This document shows positions 54,744-63,763 of a DNA stretch of 64,000 nucleotides, piece after piece (position 1 is the stretch's first letter; each line of letters opens with the position of its first letter). Under the pieces are notes generated by a model. It had not been told where the DNA came from. It was given only the letters and a program-made list of their open reading frames with translations, and did not search any database. The position numbers and the translations under genes were made by a program. The stretch comes from Ruegeria lacuscaerulensis (GTDB lineage: Bacteria; Pseudomonadota; Alphaproteobacteria; Rhodobacterales; Rhodobacteraceae): the NCBI RefSeq assembly GCF_013033355.1, contig NZ_WQDY01000004.1:62001-126000 (forward strand), given 5' to 3'.

Positions 54744-54912
54744 GGCGATTTCCTTTTCCTATTTCGGGTTGCGCGCGAAGAGGAACCCGCACGCAGTTAT
54801 GTTTCGAAGTGCCCGGCCAATCCGGGCTGCGCGCGACAAATTGAGCGCGCATTGCATTTCACTGGTCGCATTCATCTGAACAGGGGCTATATTCGATGGA
54901 ACAGGAGGCCCC

Positions 54913-55359
54913 ATGACACGAACGCTTGCCCTTGTTTTCTCGGCACTAATCCCGCTGGCCGCGATGGCTGCCGACGGGTCTGCGCCGGATGAGGATGAAT
55001 TTGTCCGACCCGCAGGTGACAGCGAGTTGAGCGAGTTTTTATGGGTCAACAGACCCATTGTCGTCTTTGCCGACACGCCCGCAGACCCCCGCTTCCAACA
55101 ACAAATCGACATGCTGATCGAAGGCGAAGCCGCGATGCGTGACCGCGATGTGATTGTCATCACCGACACGGACCCGGCAGCAAAATCCCCGATACGGTCG
55201 CAATTGCGCCCGCGTGGTTTCCAGATGGTGTTCGTCGACAAGGACGGCGTGGTCAAACTGCGCAAACCGTCCCCGTGGAGCGTGCGTGAGATCGGTCGAT
55301 CCATCGACAAAACCCCCCTGCGCGAACGCGAGATTCGCGAACGGCGCGAGGGCGGTTGA
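54913..55359 (+). CDS. DUF4174 exported protein
   Basis: 148 residues with a signal peptide ending near AMA-AD. The mature part has the DUF4174 layout: LSEFLWVNRPIVVFADTPADPRFQQQIDML, a thioredoxin-like start, then DRDVIVITDTDP and GFQMVFVDKDGVVKLRKPSPWSVREI, and a highly charged tail. The family is exported and of unknown role, with a thioredoxin-like fold lacking the CxxC. It is divergent from the mutase gene and has a GGAGG ribosome site. Confidence 0.85.
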   Translation: MTRTLALVFSALIPLAAMAADGSAPDEDEFVRPAGDSELSEFLWVNRPIVVFADTPADPRFQQQIDMLIEGEAAMRDRDVIVITDTDPAAKSPIRSQLRPRGFQMVFVDKDGVVKLRKPSPWSVREIGRSIDKTPLREREIRERREGG

Positions 55360-55435
55360 TAGCCTTCGCCACGCCCCAAGCCCCCGGCGCGGAACGCCGG
55401 GAGAGCTATGGGGTATGACAAAAGTGCCGTCATGA

Positions 55436-57481
55436 TCACTCGAACTCGATGATCACATCGTCCACGGCAAGACTGTCGCCGGGGCCTGCGTTGATCTTGG
55501 CTACAACACCTTTCTTCTCGGCGCGCAGGATGTTTTCCATCTTCATCGCCTCGACAGTGCATAGCGCCTGACCTTCCTGCACCTCTTGACCCAGTTCAAC
55601 GTCGATCTTCACGATCAGGCCGGGCATCGGGCAGAGCAGCATTTTCGAGGTATCGGGCGGCAGTTTCTCGGGCATCAGTTTGGCCAATTCCGCCTGGCGC
55701 GGACGGCGCACATGCACTTTCAGGTCTGCACCCCGGTTGCGGATACGGAACCCACCCGAGATTTTGCCGACCTTCATGACCAGCGCCTCTCCGTCGACAT
55801 CCAAAACAGCAAGTTGATCGCCCGGCGTCCAATCCGAGGCAACCCGCAGACTTGTGCCATCCGAGAAGGCCACTGTCGCGCCCTCTTTATCCGCTTCGAT
55901 CTTGACGTCGAACTCCTGACCCTGCAGCGCAACATTCCAATGCGCGCCGACCTTGCGCTCGTGGTTGTCCATACGGCCCGAGACGCGGGTGCGACGAATT
56001 TCAGCGACACGGTACATCGCCGCGCAAGACGCAGCGATACGGCGCAGGTCTTCTTTTGGCAGGGTGACGCCTTCAAAACCGTCGGGATACTCTTCGGCGA
56101 TGAAAGCGGTGGTCATGTCGCCACTGATGAATTTGGGATGATCCATCACTGCCGACAGGAACGGCAAGTTGTGGCCGATGCCTTCGACCTCAAAGCTGTC
56201 CAGCGCCACACGCATCGCCTCGATCGCGGCTTCCCGGGTCGGCGCCCAAGTGCAGAGCTTGGCGATCATCGGGTCATAGTACATGCTGATCTCGCCGCCT
56301 TCAAAGACGCCGGTATCGTTACGCACTGCGGCCTCGCCTTCGGGCGCGTCACCCTGCCATTTGCCATTCACCAACATCGGACCAGCCGCCGTTTCCATCG
56401 GCGGGCGATAGCGGGTCAAACGGCCAATCGAGGGCAGGAAGTTGCGATACGGGTCTTCGGCATACAGACGGTTTTCAATCGCCCAGCCAGTCAGGGTGAC
56501 GTCATCTTGGGTGATGGTCAGTTTCTCACCTGCGGCTACGCGGATCATCTGTTCCACCAGATCGACACCGGTGATCAGCTCGGTCACAGGGTGTTCCACC
56601 TGCAGGCGGGTGTTCATTTCCAGGAAGTAGAAGTTCTTGTCCCCATCCACGATGAACTCGACCGTCCCGGCGCTGGCATAGTTTACAGCCTTGGCCAGCG
56701 CGACGGCCTGTTCACCCATCGCCTTGCGTGTCTCGGGGTCGAGGAAAGGCGACGGGGCCTCTTCCACAACCTTCTGGTTCCGACGCTGGATCGAGCATTC
56801 ACGCTCGCCCAGATAAATGCCATTGCCGTGGCTATCGCAGAGAACCTGAATTTCGATATGGCGCGGCTGGGTTACGAATTTCTCGATGAAGATCCGGTCA
56901 TCGCCAAAGGAATTCGCGGCCTCGTTCTTGGACGACTGGAAACCCTCGCGCGCCTCGTCGTCATTCCACGCGATCCGCATGCCTTTGCCGCCGCCACCGG
57001 CGCTGGCCTTGATCATGACCGGGTAGCCGATCTCGTTCGAGATCTTCACTGCCTCTTCCGCGTCTTCGATCAGCCCCATGTAACCGGGCACGGTCGACAC
57101 GCCTGCGTCCTGCGCAATTTTCTTCGAGGTGATCTTGTCGCCCATGCTTTCGATCGCGCCGACCGGGGGACCGACAAAAGCCACGCTTTCGGCATCAAGC
57201 GCTTCGGCGAACTTGGAGTTTTCCGACAGGAAGCCATAACCGGGATGTACCGCCTGCGCGCCGCTTTGACGGATCGCGTCCATGACCTTGTCAATCACGA
57301 TATAGGACTGGTTCGCAGGAGGCGGGCCGATATGAACGGCCTCATCCGCCATCGATACGTGCAGCGCGTTGCGGTCCGCGTCCGAATAAATGGCAACGGT
57401 GCCGATACCCATCTTGCGCGCAGTCTTGATGACCCGGCAGGCGATTTCGCCCCGGTTGGCGATCAGTATCTTGTTGAACAT
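55436..57481 (-). CDS. pccA: Propionyl-CoA carboxylase alpha subunit (biotin carboxylase and carrier)
   Basis: 681 residues. The biotin carboxylase domain (about 1-450) begins FNKILIANRGEIACRVIKTARK, with ATP-grasp KASAGGGGKGMRIAW and EMNTRLQVEHPVTE. A BT domain follows (about 510-600), and the C-terminal biotinyl domain carries the lysine in EAMKMEN. With PccB it carboxylates propionyl-CoA to methylmalonyl-CoA. It lies minus-strand between the mutase and pccB genes, but not in one operon with either. Confidence 0.95.
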   Translation of the reverse strand: MFNKILIANRGEIACRVIKTARKMGIGTVAIYSDADRNALHVSMADEAVHIGPPPANQSYIVIDKVMDAIRQSGAQAVHPGYGFLSENSKFAEALDAESVAFVGPPVGAIESMGDKITSKKIAQDAGVSTVPGYMGLIEDAEEAVKISNEIGYPVMIKASAGGGGKGMRIAWNDDEAREGFQSSKNEAANSFGDDRIFIEKFVTQPRHIEIQVLCDSHGNGIYLGERECSIQRRNQKVVEEAPSPFLDPETRKAMGEQAVALAKAVNYASAGTVEFIVDGDKNFYFLEMNTRLQVEHPVTELITGVDLVEQMIRVAAGEKLTITQDDVTLTGWAIENRLYAEDPYRNFLPSIGRLTRYRPPMETAAGPMLVNGKWQGDAPEGEAAVRNDTGVFEGGEISMYYDPMIAKLCTWAPTREAAIEAMRVALDSFEVEGIGHNLPFLSAVMDHPKFISGDMTTAFIAEEYPDGFEGVTLPKEDLRRIAASCAAMYRVAEIRRTRVSGRMDNHERKVGAHWNVALQGQEFDVKIEADKEGATVAFSDGTSLRVASDWTPGDQLAVLDVDGEALVMKVGKISGGFRIRNRGADLKVHVRRPRQAELAKLMPEKLPPDTSKMLLCPMPGLIVKIDVELGQEVQEGQALCTVEAMKMENILRAEKKGVVAKINAGPGDSLAVDDVIIEFE

Positions 57482-57509
57482 GGAACGTCCTTTGTCTTGG
57501 TGTTCGAAA

Positions 57510-57552
57510 AACGTAACACGCCGCCGCAGGGACTTAACCCCACGACGGCGTG
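57510..57552 (-). terminator. Hairpin after the small lipoprotein gene
   Basis: CACGCCG (57517-57523) pairs with CGGCGTG (57546-57552), and on the minus strand TTACGTTTTTCG follows. It separates the lipoprotein gene from pccA. Confidence 0.5.
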
Positions 57553-57595
57553 ATCAGCGATGACGGTCGAGGCCGAGTAAGCCCCGATGACTTCG

Positions 57596-57799
57596 TTAGC
57601 TACAGTTGTTTTGCGTCTTGCAATACAGCACGTTGCCGGCCGCGCCGACCACGGCCCCGAAGAGCGGGTCCGATTGCAGCACCGCCGCGCCGACTGCGCC
57701 GGCGCCACCGCCCAGGATCGCCTGTTCGCCCGTGGTGTCGCCACAGGCTGCAAGCCCGGCGCAGGTCGCCAATGCAAGCGCAAGTTTCGAGAGTCGCAT
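57596..57799 (-). CDS. Small lipoprotein with a glycine-zipper-like stretch
   Basis: 67 residues from ATG 57799, GAGG 9 nt upstream. A lipobox (LAAC) lies at residues 16-19. The rest has Gly/Ala repeats (ILGGGAGAVGAAVLQSDPLFGAVVGAAGNVL) that could insert in or lie on a membrane, and a C-terminal pair of cysteines (YCKTQNNC). Its role is unknown, probably outer-membrane associated. Confidence 0.8.
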   Translation of the reverse strand: MRLSKLALALATCAGLAACGDTTGEQAILGGGAGAVGAAVLQSDPLFGAVVGAAGNVLYCKTQNNCS

Positions 57800-57930
57800 G
57801 ATTTCTGCCTCATCTGTTGGTTTGAATCAGTCGAAGCCAGATGCGCGGTTCGTGTACTGCTATTCAATAACAGACAGGTATTAGGCCAAATATGCGCAGC
57901 TTTATGCCGTCGATCCCCCTCCGTGTGCGC

Positions 57931-57978
57931 AAAGAAAAACGCGGGCAGGGATTTGTGAAACTCACAAGCCTGCCCGCG
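57931..57978 (-). terminator. Strong terminator-like hairpin with no upstream minus-strand gene
   Basis: CGCGGGCAGG (57940-57949) pairs with CCTGCCCGCG (57969-57978), continued inside by TTGTGA/TCACAA. On the minus strand it is followed by TTTTTCTTT. There is no annotated minus-strand gene to its right for at least 1.7 kb. Confidence 0.65.
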
Positions 57979-58163
57979 GAAGGAAGGGGTACGGAATAGT
58001 AGGTGCATGTGCGGCGCAGGCAAAGCAGAGCCGCACGGCTTGGACACCATGCACGGTGTGGTTGCACCTGCAAACTGTGATTCACGAGTTGCAATTTTTC
58101 CGGCTGGAATCTGCCCATTCAAGGAAAAGCCGCGCAATTTTGCGCCGACGCTGTTTCGCGCAT

Positions 58164-58185
58164 ATTCACGGGGACTCACGTGAAT
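58164..58185. promoter_or_regulatory. Inverted repeat, possible operator upstream of the porin gene
   Basis: ATTCACG-N8-CGTGAAT, 7-bp perfect arms about 265 bp before the porin start. No regulator can be assigned. Confidence 0.35.
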
Positions 58186-58449
58186 GTTCGTCACGATCCC
58201 GTTACAAACGTTGACCCGAAAAACAAGCTTTGCACTTGCGGCATCACGTTTTGCGCACGCGATAGCGACGAAAAAAAACACTGCACTCATAAGGTTAACC
58301 GATCTGTTCACCTTGCTGTGATCCAGGTCCGCTTTTCCCACAAATTTTCTTGAGATTTTTGCGTTTGATTGTCCCAATCTCGTGATTTCCCTGAAAATCG
58401 TCGGCGTGGAACGTTGCGCGTGCACACTCGCACACAAGGAAACATCCAA

Positions 58450-59607
58450 ATGATTACAAAGAGAAAAACGGCATCTCTGCTCGCTGCCACTGCGCTTAGT
58501 GTGACTGGCACGCTTGCTTATGCCCAGGATGCGAATACGCAGGCCGAACTGGAGAAACTTCGCCTCCGGATCGAAGCCTTGGAATCTCAGGGACCGAACG
58601 CGACACCCGGTGAATTTAGGATCGGGAATACGACATTGGACGTCTATGGCTATGTCAAAGCCGACTTCTTCTACGATTTCGACTTCGACCAAGGCGATAC
58701 AGCGTTCGTCAACGTAATTGGTGAACCTTCCGCTGAGACCAGCGGCACCTTTGGCGCAACCGTCCGTCAGTCGCGGATCGGCTTGCTCACCAGTACGCCC
58801 AGCGCCATTGGCGATATCGGCGGTCAGTTGGAGCTTGACCTGTTTGCAGGCGGCGGCGCTGCTGAACTGCGTTTGCGTCACGCCAATATCCGTATCGGCG
58901 ACCAGTGGTTGATTGGCCAGTTCTGGACCAACTTCCAGCCCTTGGACACCTATCCGACCTCGGTTGAATTCAACGGTCCCGTTGGTATCGCCTTCGCCCG
59001 TGTTCCGCAGGTCCGTTACACTAACGCATTCTCTGAAAATGCCGAATTTGCACTCTCCATCGAGGAAAACGTCGGTAGCTCCAACTCGGATGATCCGGTT
59101 TTCACCGCGTCGGCCGAATACAATGATGGCACTTACGTCGCCCGAATTGCCGGTCTTTACGGTCGAGCCCAGGACGACGCCGGCATCAATGAAGTCGACC
59201 AATGGGGTGTGACTCTGTCCGGATCGGCGCGGCTTTGGCAGGGCGGCCTGTTCCAGGTCAACTACGTGACCGGTCAGGCGCTTGGACCGTGGCTGATCGG
59301 CTTGGGTGATGCGGTGGTCAACGGCGAAGCCAACGATGTTGACGGCTTCACCGTCGAACTGCGTCAGGACATCGGTCCGAAATGGAACGTCGGTATCGCC
59401 TACGGTTACGAGGACTATGACTTGGCAACCTCGACTGGTGATCTGGCCTTTACCGAGCTTGAGACGATCCACGTAAACGCCTTCTATCAGGCGACCGAGA
59501 CTCTGACACTGAGCGCCGAATACATCTACGGTGAGCGGAACGACGTGAACTCGGGCGATGACTTTGACGGCAGCCGCGTTCAAGTTGCGGCGCAGTTGAA
59601 CTTCTGA
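58450..59607 (+). CDS. DcaP-like outer membrane porin
   Basis: 385 residues from ATG 58450, preceded by AAGGA. A signal peptide ends at AYAQD. Then comes a short coiled coil (NTQAELEKLRLRIEALESQ) and a beta-barrel with alternating aromatic/polar strands (TTLDVYGYVKADFFYDFDFDQGD; RQSRIGLLTSTPSAIGDIGGQLELDLF; AELRLRHANIRIGDQWLIGQFW), ending in the outer-membrane-sorting Phe (VAAQLNF). The DcaP family forms trimeric channels for dicarboxylates or other solutes. A terminator follows. Confidence 0.88.
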   Translation: MITKRKTASLLAATALSVTGTLAYAQDANTQAELEKLRLRIEALESQGPNATPGEFRIGNTTLDVYGYVKADFFYDFDFDQGDTAFVNVIGEPSAETSGTFGATVRQSRIGLLTSTPSAIGDIGGQLELDLFAGGGAAELRLRHANIRIGDQWLIGQFWTNFQPLDTYPTSVEFNGPVGIAFARVPQVRYTNAFSENAEFALSIEENVGSSNSDDPVFTASAEYNDGTYVARIAGLYGRAQDDAGINEVDQWGVTLSGSARLWQGGLFQVNYVTGQALGPWLIGLGDAVVNGEANDVDGFTVELRQDIGPKWNVGIAYGYEDYDLATSTGDLAFTELETIHVNAFYQATETLTLSAEYIYGERNDVNSGDDFDGSRVQVAAQLNF

Positions 59608-59620
59608 TCGCATATCACGA

Positions 59621-59646
59621 CCCTGCCCCCATCGGGGCAGGGTTTT
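59621..59646 (+). terminator. Terminator of the porin gene
   Basis: CCCTGCCCC pairs with GGGGCAGGG (59634-59642) around a 4-nt loop and is followed by TTTT, 14 bp after the porin stop. Confidence 0.8.
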
Positions 59647-59693
59647 CCACGGAGCATTGCCCGCGTGAGGATATACGGCCTGATAGGTCACAA

Positions 59694-60047
59694 TCAGCGC
59701 AGTCCGTCGAAAATATCCGGAAACGACAGCTTTGCGGCGTCAGGGTCGATCACCAGCAATGCGTCATAGCTGGCCGGATCAAAAGGATCCTCGGCTGGAA
59801 TGACTTCACGCTCGAACAACCAGCTAAGACGACCGGCATCCAGATTACCCCTCTCAAAAGGCTGGTCGCCGAAATGTTGCCAGAGCGCCTCCATAAATCC
59901 CGCATCCGCCCGGCGGTCGGCCGGTTTGCGATCACGGAACCGTTCTCGTCTGGTTAGCGGCGTCACGCCCTTGGGATTGGCCCGGCGGATTGTGAATTGG
60001 AAATCTGTTCCGGCCAAACGACCGGGAAATCCGCGGTGCTTCAGCAT
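59694..60047 (-). CDS. Small protein, unknown function, end of a three-gene operon
   Basis: 117 residues from ATG 60047, preceded by GGAGGAGC; the long open frame upstream is shadow. The start MLKHRGFPGRLAGTDFQFTIRR and the end MEALWQHFGDQPFERGNLDAGRLSWLFEREVIPAEDPFDPASYDALLVID suggest a soluble helical protein. No family is recognised. Its start overlaps the stop of the 46-residue gene before it. Confidence 0.72.
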   Translation of the reverse strand: MLKHRGFPGRLAGTDFQFTIRRANPKGVTPLTRRERFRDRKPADRRADAGFMEALWQHFGDQPFERGNLDAGRLSWLFEREVIPAEDPFDPASYDALLVIDPDAAKLSFPDIFDGLR

Positions 60048-60181
60048 GTTGCTCCTCCGCTGACGTAAATGTCCCCAAAAACATCGAAATCGCATCCTGT
60101 GATGGATGAGTTCATCTTGCGCACCTCCAAAGCCGCATTGCTGGTCAGAAACGCTCTGACGATCTGAAAACCGGGTCTCAT
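60041..60181 (-). CDS. 46-residue protein coupled to both neighbours
   Basis: Reads MRPGFQIVRAFLTSNAALEV and on to a C-terminal YVSGGATC. It begins 2 nt after the DUF6497 stop, and its stop lies within the first codons of the next gene (ATGCTGA). The tight coupling on both sides, not composition, is the reason to call it. It contains the ribosome site of the next gene in its last codons. No function is proposed. Confidence 0.62.
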   Translation of the reverse strand: MRPGFQIVRAFLTSNAALEVRKMNSSITGCDFDVFGDIYVSGGATC

Positions 60182-60183
60182 GA

Positions 60184-60663
60184 TCAGAGCCCCTCCCAGA
60201 TACACTGCGCCTGCTCCAATCGGTAGGCTTCGAAATACTGCGTGGCGTCAGGTGCGGCTTGTCCAAATTCCGTTGGCCTATCAGACAGCGAGATCACCAC
60301 GCGTGCCGGTTCCAAATCGTATTCAGCAACATAGGCGACGGCCAGCGTATGGCACAGGTGCTCCATATCGACCGAGGCGACGTCATAGCCGATACGGCCT
60401 ACGTCGGAACCGATCTTCGGAGCGACAAAGCGGAAACGGACCCATAGTTCGCCGGGGTTGTTGTCCAACAGAACATCGCTCAGATACACGGGCTGACCCG
60501 AAGGGACAGCCAAATTGGTTTCCGCAACTACAGGGGATGACAGGGTCAGAAAACCTAGACAAAAGGCGCGACCCCGGACCCACCAAAGGTGAGCTCCTCT
60601 CTCCGGGATCGCGCGCGCATGGCTTTTGGCCCGCGCTTTTCTATATCTGGTAAGAGCACTCAT
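60184..60663 (-). CDS. DUF6497 exported protein
   Basis: 159 residues. The N-terminus is long and basic before a hydrophobic stretch (AFCLGFLTLSSPVVAE), so a signal peptide or anchor near residues 30-48. The mature part has VPSGQPVYLSDVLLDNNPGELWVRFRFVAPKIG, YDVASVDMEHLCHTLAVAYV and FEAYRLEQAQCIWEGL with two cysteines. I place it in DUF6497, a Rhodobacteraceae family of unknown role. First gene of the three-gene minus-strand operon. Confidence 0.75.
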   Translation of the reverse strand: MSALTRYRKARAKSHARAIPERGAHLWWVRGRAFCLGFLTLSSPVVAETNLAVPSGQPVYLSDVLLDNNPGELWVRFRFVAPKIGSDVGRIGYDVASVDMEHLCHTLAVAYVAEYDLEPARVVISLSDRPTEFGQAAPDATQYFEAYRLEQAQCIWEGL

Positions 60664-60775
60664 TTATCAGCTTTGCCCTCAATGTCAAACTCAAGTCCCC
60701 GTCAGGTCTTCGTTACCTTGGACTGCAAAAGACAATCGGGGTCGAGTTGACTAGAAACCGACCCCGCCCAAGCAC

Positions 60776-62308
60776 TTACAACGGGATGTTGTCGTGCTTT
60801 TTCCAGGGGTTTTTCAGCTTTTTGTTGCGCAGGCTTGCGAAAGCGCGCGAAACGCGACGCCGCGTCGATTGTGGCATGATCACCTCGTCGATGAAGCCAC
60901 GTTCCGCAGCAACGAATGGATTGGCGAAACGGTCTTCGTAATCCTGTGTGTGCTGCGCGATTTTCTCGGCATCGCCCAGATCGGCGCGGTGGATGATTTC
61001 GGTCGCGCCCTTGGCGCCCATCACCGCGATCTCGGCTGTCGGCCACGCATAGTTGAAATCGCCGCGCAGGTGCTTCGACGCCATAACGTCATAAGCCCCG
61101 CCATAGGCTTTGCGGGTAATCACGGTGACTTTAGGGACGGTCGCCTCACCATAGGCAAATAGCAGCTTTGCACCGTGCTTGATGACACCGCCATATTCCT
61201 GCGACGTACCCGGCAAAAAGCCCGGAACATCCACAAGGGTCAGGATCGGAATTTCAAAGCAGTCACAGAACCGCACGAAACGGGCCGCCTTGCGCGAGCT
61301 GTCGATGTCCAAGCACCCGGCCAGAACCATCGGCTGGTTGGCGACAACACCGACAGTCTGCCCTTCGAGGCGAATGAAACCGGTGATGATGTTTTTGGCG
61401 TAGTCTTCCTGAATCTCGTAGAAGTCGCCTTCATCCGCCACCTTAGTGATCAGTTCTTTCATGTCGTAAGGCGTGTTCGGATTGTCCGGGATCAAGGTAT
61501 CCAACGAGGTTTCAATCCGGTCGGGTTCATCAAAGAACGGACGGACAGGGGGTTTCTCTTGGTTGTTGAGCGGCAGGAAATCGACCAGACGGCGTACTTC
61601 GGCCAGCGCTTCAACGTCGTTTTCAAAGGCGCCATCCGCGACCGAGGATTTCTTGGTGTGGGTCGATGCGCCGCCCAGTTCTTCGGCCGTGACAACCTCA
61701 TTGGTGACAGTTTTCACCACATCGGGACCGGTCACAAACATGTAAGAGGTGTCTTTGACCATAAAGATAAAGTCGGTCATCGCCGGGCTGTACACTGCGC
61801 CACCTGCACAGGGTCCCATGATCACGCTGATCTGCGGCACCACGCCCGAAGCCATGATGTTGCGCTGGAACACCTCGGCATAGCCCGCCAACGAGGCGAC
61901 GCCTTCTTGAATCCGCGCGCCGCCCGAGTCGTTGATGCCGATCACTGGCGCGCCATTCTGGATCGCCATATCCATGATCTTGCAAATCTTCTGGGCATGC
62001 GTTTCCGAAAGAGACCCGCCAAATACGGTAAAGTCCTGGCTGAACACATAAACCATCCGACCGTTGATCGTGCCCCAGCCGGTGACTACGCCATCGCCCG
62101 CAGGTTTCTGGTTTTCCATACCAAAATCGGTGCAGCGATGACTGACGAACATGTCAAACTCTTCAAAGCTGTCTTCATCCAACAGCAGTTCGATACGTTC
62201 CCGCGCAGTCAGCTTTCCCCGCGCATGCTGAGCGTCAATCCGTTTTTGACCACCACCCAAACGGGCATTGTTACGGCGGTCTTCAAGCTCGGTCAGGATG
62301 TCTTTCAT
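60776..62308 (-). CDS. pccB: Propionyl-CoA carboxylase beta subunit
   Basis: 510 residues, an acyl-CoA carboxyltransferase. It opens [50 protein letters not shown]. The N-half oxyanion region is [24 protein letters not shown] and the C-half [39 protein letters not shown]. It transfers carbon dioxide from carboxybiotin of PccA to propionyl-CoA. The upstream region has GCAAA-rich repeats that fit an ScfR/PccR-type regulator. Confidence 0.96.
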   Translation of the reverse strand: MKDILTELEDRRNNARLGGGQKRIDAQHARGKLTARERIELLLDEDSFEEFDMFVSHRCTDFGMENQKPAGDGVVTGWGTINGRMVYVFSQDFTVFGGSLSETHAQKICKIMDMAIQNGAPVIGINDSGGARIQEGVASLAGYAEVFQRNIMASGVVPQISVIMGPCAGGAVYSPAMTDFIFMVKDTSYMFVTGPDVVKTVTNEVVTAEELGGASTHTKKSSVADGAFENDVEALAEVRRLVDFLPLNNQEKPPVRPFFDEPDRIETSLDTLIPDNPNTPYDMKELITKVADEGDFYEIQEDYAKNIITGFIRLEGQTVGVVANQPMVLAGCLDIDSSRKAARFVRFCDCFEIPILTLVDVPGFLPGTSQEYGGVIKHGAKLLFAYGEATVPKVTVITRKAYGGAYDVMASKHLRGDFNYAWPTAEIAVMGAKGATEIIHRADLGDAEKIAQHTQDYEDRFANPFVAAERGFIDEVIMPQSTRRRVSRAFASLRNKKLKNPWKKHDNIPL

Positions 62309-62377
62309 GACAGTGATCCCCTAATGTAATCTGGCGGGACACTATACGTTATGCTTGCCAGCCCAAAGCAACTTTCG

Positions 62378-62430
62378 GCAAATTTGCAAACCTTTGAACA
62401 TTTTTTGATTGCGTAATGCAAATCAGCAAA
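62378..62430 (-). promoter_or_regulatory. Candidate PccR/ScfR-type operator upstream of pccB
   Basis: GCAAATTTGCAAA (62378-62390, containing the palindrome TTTGCAAA) and GCAAATCAGCAAA (62418-62430) are two copies of GCAAA-N3-GCAAA. They are 70-122 bp before the pccB start. TTTGCAAA is, from memory, the core of the site of the propionyl-CoA-responsive regulator PccR in Rhodobacter. A regulator of that family starts at 63764. Confidence 0.5.
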
Positions 62431-62492
62431 TTTCAACGCTGAGATCACAATGCTAATGCCAATCCCAAAATCGCGGACTATACAATTGAACT

Positions 62493-63698
62493 ATGCAGTT
62501 CAGATCATCTTCCGCTCGACGCTCACCCCCATCTATTGCCACGCTTGTGCTATTGTCAGGGCTGTCGGCACTTAGTCTGAATCTCTATCTTCCCAGCCTT
62601 CCAAACATGGCTGTTTATTTCCAGACAGACTATAAGGTCATGCAGCTTTCGATCGCCCTGTACCTTATGGTCAGCGCGGTGCTGCAGATTCTTATCGGAC
62701 CGATCGCAGACAAGGCCGGCCGCAGGCCAGTCTTGCTGTACGGCCTTGCCCTGTTCCTGGTGGTGACATTGGGCTGCATCTACGCGCCGAACGCCCCGGT
62801 CTTTCTGGCGTTTCGGATGTCTCAGGCGATAATAGTCGTCGGCATGGTGCTTAGCCGGGCTGCCGTGCGGGATCTTTACGATCAGGATCAGGCTGCATCG
62901 ATGATTGGCTACGTGACTATGGGGATGGCGGTCGTCCCGATGATTGCCCCCGCGATCGGAGGGCTGCTGGAAGAATCCCTCGGATGGAAGGCTAATTTCT
63001 GGCTGCCTTTCGTTCTGGGCGCATTGACGCTGATCCTTTGCTTCAAAGACTTCGGAGAAACCTCAGCCAAAAGCGGGAAGACCCTGCTGCAACAGTTTCG
63101 GGAGTATCCTGAACTGCTAACGTCTCCTCGCTTTTGGGGGTATTCGCTATCCTCTGCGTTGTCGTCAGGTGCCTTCTTCGCCTACCTCGGCGGAGCCCCA
63201 TTTATCGGGACCGAGATATTCGGAATGTCAGCCGCAGAAGTTGGCGTATATTTCGGCGCGCCTGCGATTGGGTATTTTGCCGGTAATTTCCTAAGCGGTC
63301 GGTATTCCGTCCGATTTGGTGTCAACCGAATGGTCCTGCGGGGCTGCATCCTGAATGCCGCTGGCGTTTTTCTGTCGGCGCTTTTGTTCCTGTTTGGGCT
63401 AGGCACACCCCTTAGTTTCTTTGGGCTTATGACATTCGTCGGCCTTGGAAATGGCATGACGATCCCGAACGCCACTTCGGGCGCTCTTTCAGTGCGCCCA
63501 CATCTGGCAGCAACGGCCGCGGGGCTGAGTGGCGCGATAATGCTGGCGGGTGGGGCTGGCCTCAGCGCACTGGCTGGGTCGCTGCTGACCCGCGAAACAG
63601 GGGCGATGCCCTTGCTATGGCTGATGCTTATAACCGCCTTGCTGGCTGTCTTTGCAATCACATCCGTAATCCGGCGGGAACGTCGTCTGGGACTCTAG
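62493..63698 (+). CDS. MFS multidrug exporter, Bcr/CflA type
   Basis: 401 residues with twelve hydrophobic helices. The Bcr/CflA layout is seen in LYLPSLPNMAVYFQTDYKVMQLSIALYLM, then GPIADKAGRRPVLLYGLALF (motif A) and RMSQAIIVVGMVLSRAAVRDLYDQDQAASMIGYVTMGMAVVPMIAPAIGGLLEESLGW (motif C-like). It exports drugs or metabolites by proton antiport. The substrate is unknown. Divergent from pccB, it shares the 184-bp upstream region with the GCAAA sites. Confidence 0.9.
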   Translation: MQFRSSSARRSPPSIATLVLLSGLSALSLNLYLPSLPNMAVYFQTDYKVMQLSIALYLMVSAVLQILIGPIADKAGRRPVLLYGLALFLVVTLGCIYAPNAPVFLAFRMSQAIIVVGMVLSRAAVRDLYDQDQAASMIGYVTMGMAVVPMIAPAIGGLLEESLGWKANFWLPFVLGALTLILCFKDFGETSAKSGKTLLQQFREYPELLTSPRFWGYSLSSALSSGAFFAYLGGAPFIGTEIFGMSAAEVGVYFGAPAIGYFAGNFLSGRYSVRFGVNRMVLRGCILNAAGVFLSALLFLFGLGTPLSFFGLMTFVGLGNGMTIPNATSGALSVRPHLAATAAGLSGAIMLAGGAGLSALAGSLLTRETGAMPLLWLMLITALLAVFAITSVIRRERRLGL

Positions 63699-63763
63699 CA
63701 ATGCTTGCGCCCCGCGATTAGCAAAGTTAATTTCCCCCAACGGAATAGTTGCAAAGGCGCGCC

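Larger units (their letters stand above)
57800..58449. other. Long intergenic region upstream of the porin gene
   Basis: 650 bp with no open frame worth calling. It contains the minus-strand terminator at 57931-57978, an inverted repeat ATTCACG-N8-CGTGAAT at 58164-58185, and AT-rich DNA (58260-58400) that likely holds the porin promoter and leader. The size and the orphan terminator suggest an unannotated small RNA. Confidence 0.6.

Noticed and set aside
55586..57553. 655-codon plus-strand open frame
   Set aside because: Antisense to pccA in a GC-rich gene; His/Arg/Asp-rich shadow composition.
57463..59691. 742-codon minus-strand open frame across the porin gene
   Set aside because: Antisense of the porin and of an intergenic region; no domain pattern, and the plus-strand porin has signal peptide, barrel and terminator.
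61175..62329. 384-codon plus-strand open frame
   Set aside because: Antisense to pccB; no ribosome site or domain.
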